Of a stretch of DNA of 64,000 nt, positions 11,952 to 21,784 are shown in pieces. Within the stretch, counting starts at the first letter, position 1; the number at the start of each line of letters is the position of its first letter. Source of the stretch: Plumapathes pennacea (taxonomy: Eukaryota; Cnidaria; Anthozoa; Antipatharia; Myriopathidae); the NCBI GenBank assembly GCA_964036295.1, contig OZ038468.1, forward strand, positions 72,001-136,000, written 5' to 3'. The position numbers and the translations under genes are program-made. The notes beneath the pieces were generated by a model, which was not told the origin of the DNA, ran no database searches, and saw only the letters and a list, made by a program, of their open reading frames with translations.

Positions 11952-14900
11952 ATGAATCAAGGTTTGTTATTATGTTATGTAATTATTCTAGGTTTGCTTG
12001 TCAACATCAACGCTAACAGCGCAACCACTTGTTCCTTCGTAGCTGTTGTCGCGGTTGGTTTTGGTATTCTCGCGGGATGTATCGTCATCTTCGCGTTTGT
12101 GTTAGCTCGATATTTGAAGAGGCGCTATCCAGCGGAGAAGGACAAGGACACCACCACTCCGCTCTGTGAAACTTTCTCTGATCCACGCGTTAGGTCGCGC
12201 ACTATTATCCAACAAGATGTTCCATTATTCCACCTGCCTACAATTGTGCCGTTTTCAATTCAGCAGCCTCTTTCCAAACCGCTCTCCGACACTGAATCAG
12301 AGGAGTGCTATGACGGATACCAACTCATTGGTCAGCAAATTCAGAGAGATAACTTTGCCAGAAGCAGACAGTCGCTTTCCCTTGAGGATATAAACACTGT
12401 AAGTCCTCCGCTACTCACTCCAAGGAAGAAATTCAGTACTGATAGTTTATACAGCACGCACAGCGATGGTTCACTCACACAGATGAAAATTCCCGGGGGA
12501 AAGAGGCAGAGAAAGACAGCCATTTCGGAAAGAAAGCTCAGCGTGAACCTGGGAAGGCTTGAATTTTCGGTTTATTACGACCAAGCCTTCCGCCTGCTAC
12601 AAATCTACGTCAACAGAGGATACGAAATCAAGGGGACTTTAGGGGGGAAAGACGCGCTGCCAGACCTGCTCGTAATCGCCTCTTTAAGTTTGAACGATCT
12701 CAAAGTCGTGTGGGAAGACAAGACAAAAACGGTTAGTCAATCTGTTAATCCGCTATTCAACCAGAAGCTCAATGATGCGCATGGAATTGATGCGGCAGAT
12801 CTGCCCGATTTATGGCTTCGCTTCCAAGTGTTGGATGATTACGCCAGCGTCATCATTGGCGAGGTAACGCATCATTTGGACGGGTTGTCACCAAACAAGC
12901 TCCACACCCAGACCAAGCCTCTGGAAGCAATACAGGAGTACTCGGACGACGATCAGGTATGAGACTTGTTTGTGCGTATTATTAAATTGTTTGATTATTG
13001 GTCCAGTGAATACATGACAGGTGTATAGCGTTTAAATAAAGCGTGCGCTAAACTTAAAAGGCGCGCTTTTTGTAACGAAAAGTTTTTTAGGTTTTTCTCA
13101 CTAAATTGTTAGAATTCTGCAGTTTAAGAAAATGCTATTTAAAGATGTCTTTATTGTTTGTGGGATTTGGTAAATGTTTAGATTGTTTTTCTAGTAAACA
13201 AGGCCAAAAAGTTGCAGCATTTAGCGAGTTTAATAGCCGACGCGGCTAAAGTTGAAACGAGCTTTCAATATTGATTGAATCATGTTTTCTTGTGTGTTTC
13301 TCGGATTTTATCATTGCTAGAGTTCTGCAGTTTTAGCAAATTATATTTAGAAATGTCTTAAAATTATTATGTGGTTTATGGGCTTCGCGCTTTTCATGCC
13401 TGATTTGACGGAAGAACTGGAGCATGAGCAATCTGTTTACTCAACGCTGTGTTTCACGTGTATTATTGAGTTGTTTTGTTCGATGTTTCCTTTCAAGTCA
13501 TTCTGATCTTTATACCCCGTTGTTCCAAAAACATACGCGCAGAAATAGTTCTGTTGACCCAAAAACACTCACAGAAAAAATTATGTTGACTTTTAAAGAC
13601 TATTGTTCTGGAACAAAAGTGCACACAAAAATATCTAAAAAAAACCTTTTTTACGAAGCAATGAAGTTGTACGCGTAACGCGTATGCGTAACGTATGACA
13701 AACATGTTAAAACTTCGATTGTATCTCGAGAAAAATACTCTGCTCAATGTCAAGTTCAATAGAGCAAAAGCGATTGGAACTAGAAATAACTAGGAATGCC
13801 CAATTTCCTAAACCTGGAGGCAAGTCTCTGTTAGTATCAAATCAAGATTTTAGGTTAGAGCGTACCGGCTTATTTTAGACCTACATTCCAAAAATGTGCG
13901 CCATCTTTGACACCAAAATAACGAAATCTGCTGCCATATTCCAGACCAAAGAGATGAAGTCTAAGCACTTTTTTTTTTTTTTTTTTTTTTTGTCTAAACA
14001 CTTTAAGGCGGCCGACATACGTCAGTACTCGTGAGTGTTTTTCTTTCTTGTTCAAAAGTGCGTTATTTTTCACTTCCTGTCGGCGTTTGCTACTCGCACT
14101 TTGGACGATATTTCTAACAACGCGCAATGGCCCCTCCTTCCTGACGCAAAACGGTCGGCTGATATCGTTTAATGACTTAAGTGGGACTTTTGCTGATATA
14201 GCAGCCGGTTCAGTCAGTACAGTACGGCTGAGATACAAAATCTGTGTTCATGTGAATTAAAAACACGACAGATGTGTCCTCTGTTATCGCAGTATCTTTA
14301 CGCCGTGTACCTCGCGTCTTCAGTGCTCAAATTTCGTCTTTGCTCATTTATGATCCAGACTAGATCGAGACACCCTTTAAGTGCTGTCTCTTGTTTTCTA
14401 TATTTGACCAAATATCGACCTGCAAATTAGCCTGGTGACGTCCCTCCTAATCGTCTCAGCGTTGTATTGCTGATACTTGTGTTATTAACTTTAAATAACG
14501 GCGAGTTTGTTCCTTGTTTGAAGGGGCGGCTTTATAAGTTCATTCAAATCGTTTGTTTTATGTAAACACAGGGTCATTTGTTTGACAAATACACTCCTGT
14601 CACTGCCACTTTAGATATATACGACCAATTTCAATTAGTGTAGTTGGAAAGTGATCATTTGAGCGGACAATAGGCCACTTCTGAGATGCGTATTGCATGA
14701 GAATGAAAACAAATTTTCATAAGGAAGGTTTCGCACTACTCCTCGTTTTGAAACAGAGGCAATAGCCGTGTGCGTTGTCGAGTATATATGTTCGACTTTG
14801 GGAGGGGTGGGGGTGGAGGGAGGAATTCATAAGCGTCGAATATGTGGGTTAGAAGCAGTTCATTAAGCAGTTGTTCGAAGCACGTTCAATGTAACCCTGT

Positions 14901-16483
14901 ATTAGATCTAAACTTTGTTGTAACTTCCTCGATATGCTTTAAGCAAAGCAAACTTTCTAATTGATCTTCGATATAAACTAAAAGAACATCGTGTATGCTA
15001 GACCGCAAGACGTCGAGATAATGAATTTGATGAATCTGGGTTAGCTCAATCGAGATTTGAACAACCGGGCCCGGAACGATAGCTGTTACCCTGTGGCTGC
15101 TTGGTGACAACCGTTCCAAAAGTCCGGGGGGGGGGGGGGGGGGTTGCCGTTTGGCACTTCCTACAATCGACTATGCCCCCCTCCCCAGTCTAGTTGTTTT
15201 CCCTGTTCGTATCCGTGGTTCTTATCTTTGTGTTGTTCTTTTTCTTTCTGTGCAGCTGATTTATCGCTCGGAGCCGCCACGCTTGGGTGAGTTATTGGTT
15301 GCCTTATGTCACAACCCAACGGACCACAAACTCGTGGTCAAAGTCCGGGAAGCACGTGACCTCGTTTTCCCGCGCAAATCAGGAATCCCCGGTAAGTTAC
15401 GTCCGAAAATAAAATACAAAGGCTAAGCCAAATTAGAACAACAGACAAGCTTGTTTGTCTTGCCTTATGTTTATTATTCAGTATTTATGATTATAGCGTA
15501 GTTTGTTTTAAGGTATGTCGCATGCGATTTTCTAACGACACAAATCGCGTCCTGAAAATCATTCCGCGATAAGGTTTTAAAACCATCAATTTGTAGAGTT
15601 GATTTAGTCGATGTGACTCGCGTCGTAGTGTAGTAAGAAGATCGCATGCGACAGTCGTAACTGAGCTAAAATCGCACCGTGTAAATCAGCTTTTAATTGG
15701 TTAATGTCTGGGACTCAGGGACAAGCATTCTATTGTGATACAGTACTCCCTCAAAGCGGACACCATTATAAAACGGACGCCTTTGTAAGGCGGACACCAT
15801 TATAAGACAGACACCTCTGTAAGGTGAACACATTATAAAACGGACCCCTTTTTAAGGCGAACACCATTATAAGACGAACACCTTTCTAAGGCGGACACCA
15901 TCATAAGACAGACACCTTTCCAACGCGGACACCATTATAAAACGAACCCCTTTCTAAGGCGGACACCATTATAAGACAGACACCTTTATAAGATGGACAC
16001 CTTTTTAAGGCGGACACCTTTATAAGACGGACACCTTTCCAACGCGGACACCTTTATAAGATGGACACCTCTGTAAGGCGGACATAGTTGCGTAATCACG
16101 CCCCAATTCACTGAATTTTCGGACATCTCTCTAACGCAGCCATTTTCTTATCTCTAGATCCCTACGTCAAAGTGGAAGTGCTGTTTTGTGGCAAGAAATT
16201 GTTCTGTAAAAGTACAAAAGTTGCCCACAAAACTTCCGAACCCTTGTTCGACGAGACGTTCGTATTCGACGTCAACTCCGAGAAACTGCCCCAGATCGCG
16301 CTCATCCTCAAAGTGAAGCATCACGGGATGGTGCGCGACTCGGGCATGAGCGTGTTGCATCTTGGGTACTGTGTGAACGTGGAGAGTCAGTACAAGCACT
16401 GGGAACAAGTGCTCCAAAAGCCGCACCTCGAGATTGGACAGTGGCATCGTCTCCATGACTACGACACTGCCGGCGACTTTTAA
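11952..16483 (+). CDS. Synaptotagmin family protein (tandem C2A-C2B)
   Basis: Three exons: 11952-12956, 15256-15391 and 16158-16483. They encode 488 residues, a normal synaptotagmin length. The N-terminus has a hydrophobic stretch (about 4-17) and a transmembrane helix (about 28-52), followed by ARYLKRRYP. A linker with SERKLSVN leads to C2A (about 201-320, RLEFSVYYDQAFRLLQIYV). C2B (about 345-475) starts GELLVALCHNPTDHKLVVKV. The codon split across intron 2 makes the Asp of DPYVKV. The end carries HWEQVLQKP...QWHRL, the WHxL motif typical of synaptotagmin C2B. C2A lacks the calcium aspartates, and C2B loop 3 reads VKHHGMVRDSG, so calcium-independent membrane or SNARE binding is likely (inference). 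Reading through the first donor would give stop after DDDQV. Subtype not assigned. Confidence 0.88.
12957..15255 (+). other. Intron 1 of the synaptotagmin gene
   Basis: Opens GTATGA and closes with a pyrimidine tract and TGCAG. Holds poly-T at 13970-13991 and a run of about 20 G at 15125-15143. No internal exon seen. Confidence 0.75.
15735..16090 (+). repeat. 'Cggacacc' tandem repeat in synaptotagmin intron 2
   Basis: A phrase of the type ggcggacaccattataagac (about 20-25 bp) is repeated about 15 times with variation. The same phrase ends the small inverted-repeat elements at 22485-22620 and 34735-34893, so this is an expanded internal part of that family. Confidence 0.85.
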
Positions 16484-17611
16484 CGTCGACCACAAGACGT
16501 ATGACGTCATCGAGAGTGGAAACAGGGGTGGGGTGGGGACAAATGTACTACACTGTCGTACCGCAATCCTTGTTTCTTTTTTATTCATTGATTAGCATTG
16601 TATGTTAAATTAAACGATTAAGATAAAGTATTATATTTTGTTTCAAGACTACTTCATACATGTACCACTGGTCTGACGATAAATTTTATACTGAAACACT
16701 CTTCCACGCTCTCTCTCTCTCTCTCTCTCTGACACACACGCACACAAGTAGTCTGGTATTAATTTATGCAGTTAACAAAGCGTGATACTTTACAGTCATC
16801 AATCGTAGCGTTGTAATCGAGAGCAAGTGCATGATCAACTAAGCCATATGTCTGTTCTTAATTCTCGCCGCTGCACATATCATTGCCACTCCATCAAACT
16901 GTATTTGCTCTTTTTCCCGAAAGGGCAAGCTAATTCTGATTTCAAGATAACACTGGGTCAATTTGAGCTCGTGTGCTAACTATTATCAATTAAGCTCACT
17001 TCATCACTTATCATAAGGCTCCATTTACCTTTGAATCTAGTTGATATAATAATAATAACTGTGTTAATTTTGGGAAATTGTATTTTACACTTGAACACTA
17101 GAAACCGTATTTTGGGCGTGGATTATACCGTAAGATAACATGTCCAAGTTACATAATGAAATATCCATATTTATATTCTGACCTTGAATAATTTTGTTTG
17201 GCAATAATTGTCCACTTCGTGATTGTGTTGTCTTGTATATTAGTTCTTTCTGGATTGGCACATTTCATAAAATACGCTTGGAGTATTGATTCTGAGCGTG
17301 CTGTCACTTAACCCAGCCGGGTCTCTGATCAACAAAAAACCTTGACCTGAACATTTTCCAAACATTGTTGATTCACGGGCGGTGCCCCAGGAATGCCTAA
17401 CCTTGTACACAAACTTTGCCGTGACGCTTCTAAATATGTCTCTGCCCAGCGCAAAAAGGAAGTTGATTTGATTGTTTTCTAACCGCCCGACCTTACATCA
17501 GACGCGATAAATTATTCACGCGTCTAGATCCCAACCAATGGGTGGCCTCGCAGGTGCCGGATTCATGGTATCAAGTTTCGCTCCTCGTAAACCCGGCTGT
17601 AGTTTGCAGAG
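16484..17611. other. Spacer between synaptotagmin and the first PDI-like gene
   Basis: Includes a CT/CA microsatellite at 16707-16747. Otherwise AT-rich without recognisable exons. The right part is presumably the promoter of the gene starting at 17612. Confidence 0.45.
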
Positions 17612-20600
17612 ATGACTCCCATATGCAACGTTCTCCTGCCGACTATTGTCCTGCTTTGCACTTGCTCTGGCGTCTTCTCCAGCTATGTATTTCACCTCAC
17701 TGATCAGGACTTCAACGCGGTTCTCAGAGATAAAGACTTGATGCTGGTCTCTTTTATTGCACCGTGGTGAGTTCCTGTGATATTTCACGCTTGAGTTAAT
17801 AATTACAAAATATTGATTAGTTGGGTGTTTAGTTCTTGAGGTGTATAATATCTATGTTTTGATTGATAAGTCCCTAGCCAGTTTGCCAAGTTTCTTTGGT
17901 CTGTATTAATCTCTACAGTTCGTTCAATCGATTTTTCGACACCTCTATTCTGTAACAGGTGTACATGGGAACAAGGTAGAACAATGGAGTACCTGTTTAA
18001 CCAGATACTAAACACAAAGAAAAAGCCGTGGCTTTAAACAAGTCCGGTTAATGATTATTGACCTGAACTCTAAGGCGGAACACGAAACTTTTTGCACCTG
18101 AACTAAAATTGCCGTCACATTAAGAGTGTTGCAATCGCTAAGAACAGGGTCAGGTGACATGTTACGTGATTTATTTGTGTGTAAGACTTTTACCAAAAGT
18201 TACAACAGAAAGATCCGTCCAATGGATCCACGTGCTCAAAATAGGCAAGTTAGAACACGAGATGTTGAAGGGGAGGGGAGGGTGAGGGTCCGAAATGACT
18301 GTTGCCTCGTGTAGACGGGCACCTCTATCAGATGGACAAGACCTTTAGACCAGGTCTTGAGGCGTCCGTCTTAGAGGGAGTTTACTATACAGTCGAAGCT
18401 CTCTTGGTGAACACTCTCGTAATCGGACAGCTTTACTTACGGACGCCTTTACGAAACCCGTTTAAACTCTCTAGCTCAGTCAAACTCTGTATCAGTACAC
18501 ATTGTCGTGAGTGGACAGTTCCAGTTAAGGACCCTCTTTCTGTTTCCCAAGGTTGTCCGCTTACGGGAACTTCAATTTGTACGCTTGAAATCGAACTTAG
18601 TGATATTTCTGCTTACTATCTCAGGTGTGAACACTGTAAAGAGTTGGACCCACAACTGGACTCGGCGGCCACCACACTCGCGACCACCAAACACGAATTT
18701 GTGTTTGCCAAGGTACGCCAGCTTTTTGTTTGGTTCGCACATTTAATAAAGTTACGATCGAGGGAGAAGAATTAAAGCTTCAAACGTCAGCCAGAAAATT
18801 ACACTAGTCTACAAAATATTTCACGTTAAAACTTCCAAAGTGAAACAAGGCTTATGTTCATGCTTCATTGCGCTTCTTGTGCAGGCTTGTGGAAGGAAGC
18901 CTAGTGATGGCTCCCATTGCAGACGATAGCCTAACATCATCAACTACAATAGCCTAGCCCGTTTAATCCTAACATCATAAACTAAAAGTTCTTCCAACCA
19001 TTCAAGAAGAAAATATGTCAGTACATAGCTAAATCAGCTTTTGTCTGAGCAAGTTATCTAAAGCCAAATTCTCCATACTGTGTGATAAATATCCGGTGAA
19101 AGACTGAACGAGAAAATTGAAGTTGATCTCTCACAAGTGGAAGGTTTAACTTATGTTTCATTATTTGTTGGTTGGTGGAGTTGACAGTTGAGTCTTGTGA
19201 TCATCAGGTAGACTGTCAGAGGACTGGGCGCTACATTTGCAAAATGTTCAACGTTCAGGCGTTGCCAACACTGAAGTTATTCAAACATGGCCGCTATGTG
19301 GGAGACTACGTCGGACAGACGGACAAAAGTAAGTGCACATTGTAGGCAAAGAACTCTGGAAAAAACAGTTCCTTCTCCTGAACTGTCAAGTCAAACCTAA
19401 AGGTGTGACAACGTAAATGAAAGCTCTCAGTGAGTTAGTGTGATTCAACCAATGTTCACTTGGCAAAACTAAACATCGGCGCGTGGTTTCTAGTGCACAG
19501 CCGCTGAACAAAATCCAAGCCTTTACTCTTCTCTTGTCTTTGTAGATTCACTTCTGCGATACGTGAGTTCCGTGGCGTCCCATACAGCTCAACAGGCGCC
19601 GCTGTTGTTTGGAGCCAAGAGTCAAGCTACTTTAGGACAAGCGATCAAACCCAGGGTACAAGCTGCCAGCTACGCCTCGCACCAGGCTTCCGCGCCTCAA
19701 CCCCAGGCCCCGAAACACGCGGCCGGTCAAACTCCGTCTTTGGTTAACTCCTTTTATGGTGACCAAGTCAAACCTCCTTCTATTTACAAGGCTGCGTACG
19801 CGGCTGGCCCGGCAGGCGCGGCCGCTCGGCACTCCGACTCAGACACTTTCCAGTCGAAGTTTGGTAACCTGGCTTATTTTGAGGTTTATAAATCCAAGTT
19901 GAAGATGATTGCTGCTTATAAAAACTACGAGAAGAGGTTACATGAGTACAAAGATCAACTCGGTAACTTCACCAAAGCTGTGAACGCTGCGAAGCAGCAG
20001 AACAACAATCCAGCTTACCAAGCCTACCAAAGCCCTCAAACAGGTCAAACCGGACAGACCGGTCAATATTACCCTGGTTACTCTAGCGCTGCGTATGCTG
20101 GGTACCAGACCCCGTACTCTTACAGCGGCGGATACAGGAGCAAACTTAATCATGCAAAGGTTGCCAAACAACAGCCCGCAAGGTCACAGAAGCCTCACAC
20201 GCGCTCCTTCGCAGGGGCCTGGCACGGGAGGACCGCGCCTGCCCAATACCCGAGTGCACAAGTTCAACAGCAGCAGCCTGGGTACTATGCAACCAGGGCT
20301 GGTGGTTACCAAGTTGCACCACAGAAAGCACAGGTACAACAACAACAACCGGCGACTGTACAACAACAGCAAATGTATACAAGTCAACAACAACAACAAC
20401 AAATGTATACAAGTCAACAACAACAACAACAACAACAACAACAAATGTATGCAAGCCAACAGCAACAGGCTGATTTGCAACGAAAACAGCAGCAGCAACA
20501 ACAACAACAACAACAACAGGAGCAGCTGCAACGACAACAACAGGCTGATTTACAAGAACAGCTAAAGAAGCAACAACAACAACAAGAGAAAGATGAACAA

Positions 20601-20954
20601 CAACAACAACAAGAGCAAGATAAACAACAGCACCAGGGGGACCAATCAGAACAGGGACAGAGTCTGAGCGAACTGTTACACGTCACAGCGCCGAAAGCAA
20701 ATAAGCAAGATGGCGACAAGGACGCATTACAAAACCTCAAGAACGACATCGAGGATGCCATACAGGACGCGCTCAAAGATACTGGCTCCGAAGACTCCGC
20801 TCACCAGAATGACGGTGGACAAGCAAAGGACGCCCACAAATACGATGGCAGCGGTAGTGGCAGTGGGCATGTGGTCGAGGCTGTGAAAGGCTCCAGCAGT
20901 GACGCAAGCGGTAGCGGAAGCGGAAATGGTAGTGGCAGTGGTTCTGGGATGTAG
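17612..20954 (+). CDS. Secretory PDI-like thioredoxin protein with Tyr/Gln-rich, poly-Gln and Ser-Gly tail
   Basis: Four exons: 17612-17766, 18625-18712, 19208-19328 and 19546-20954, giving 590 residues. A signal peptide (about 1-24) precedes one thioredoxin fold of PDI 'a' type (about 25-135). The active site is W-CEHC (Cys 53 and 56, the Trp codon split by intron 1), with the cis-Pro in QALPTLKLF. The rest (about 136-590) is unlike any PDI. It runs from an Ala/Gln/Tyr/Gly-rich part (for example TGQYYPGYSSAAYAGYQ), through long poly-Gln with embedded MYTSQQ and ADLQ, an acidic helical patch (LQNLKNDIEDAIQDALKD) and finally (Gly-Ser)n. There is no KDEL, so the protein may leave the ER. Ser-Gly repeats beside acidic residues are possible glycosaminoglycan sites (inference). 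Function unknown: perhaps a redox-active matrix, mucus or skeletal protein. Confidence 0.85.
18275..18600. repeat. Decayed repeat in intron 1 of the CEHC gene
   Basis: Fragments such as agacgggcacctctatcaga and ggcgtccgtcttagagggag resemble the 'cggacacc ... ccttagagagag' inverted-repeat family seen intact at 34735-34893. Too diverged to define ends. Confidence 0.4.
19010..19155 (+). repeat. Dispersed MITE family B (partial copy)
   Basis: Shows the family core: tctgagcaagttatctaaagc, then aaattctccatactgtgtgat, then gagaaaattgaagttgatc. Sits in intron 2 of the CEHC gene. Other copies: 30729-30937, 38378-38580, 50465-50620, 56055-56255 and 60993-61143. Confidence 0.7.
19375..19460 (+). repeat. 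Dispersed repeat family A (copy 2)
   Basis: Matches the 80-160 copy through gtcaaacctaaaggtgtgac and aaatgaaagctct. Lies in intron 3 of the CEHC gene. Confidence 0.6.
20330..20640 (+). repeat. CAA/CAG trinucleotide tract (poly-Gln)
   Basis: A mixed CAA/CAG repeat inside the last exon of the CEHC gene. CAA dominates, and short units of the type caacaacaa-atgtatacaagt are themselves duplicated three times. Mixed codons suggest selection on Gln content rather than a fresh triplet expansion. Confidence 0.9.
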
Positions 20955-21784
20955 GTCACGTGGTACGAAGTGCAGAGGATTGTGGGAAAGCTGCAAACAA
21001 AGTTTGTTCTCTTGTGATTCATTTGGAGTCAAAAAATACAGAACATAAAACAGTAAATCCTGCTCTCCACAGTTTACGGTTTTTAAGTCCAGTCTTACCG
21101 GAAGACTTGCTTTTTTATTTATCCGGTTTAAGCTTAGATTCTAGCTGTAAATAAGGAAACAAATTTGTGTAAATATGTATAAAGTCTCGTCTCTCTGTAT
21201 ACAACACAGCAGAGTTATAAATAATAAAACTAGAACGATCTCTTAGGTCCTTATCAAAAGGGGCCGTCGCATTCAACTGTGGTCTTGCATTAACGTCTCA
21301 AGAAACACTTTGTTAGTTACTGAGTTTCCCTGCAGCTTCAAGCTGTAAACGCCGCAATCATTGGCCGATTCTGTCTTGATCACGTGAGCAGAGTTTAAAA
21401 TATGACAAACAATTCTGCTACCTGTTAATGTTGATGCTATATTCTTCACCGGACAACCGTTTAACATCTGAGCGATAGGCGAATACAGGCTCTGTTACAT
21501 TTATAACCGAAGATATATAATTAAAGACACATGCAACAGCCTAACCAGAAAAGCTTACAAATACGAAATAAAGTCATTTCAGTCTTGGTACCTGTTAAAC
21601 GCTCGCCCTTTTAGTTTGTTCAGTTATGCAATGACAGAATCATTTAGCGATGGAAAGCTCACGGACCGGCCAATCAAATGACGTCTCAGTGATCTAGCAA
21701 ATTAAACTTAAACTAAGAAATTTGACTTTGGGTTGCGTTTCACTCGATTACTGATATAAAAAAAAGCGACCAATACTCGACATA
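20955..21784. other. 3' UTR and spacer before the second PDI-like gene
   Basis: An AATAAA at 21222-21227 follows the stop by about 270 bp. A CCAAT box (21670-21674) and a TGACGT core (21679-21684) stand about 100 bp before the next ATG and are plausible promoter elements. No exon seen. Confidence 0.5.
21222..21227 (+). terminator. Polyadenylation signal AATAAA
   Basis: About 270 bp after the TAG of the CEHC/poly-Gln gene, in AT-rich sequence. Confidence 0.55.

Noticed and set aside
13870..14238. 122-codon antisense frame with poly-Lys
   Set aside because: Runs through a poly-T tract in a synaptotagmin intron.
20146..20776. Antisense frames of poly-Leu, poly-Val and poly-Cys over the poly-Gln exon
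   Set aside because: They are mirror images of the CAA/CAG tract; the + strand frame has the thioredoxin fold and correct splicing.
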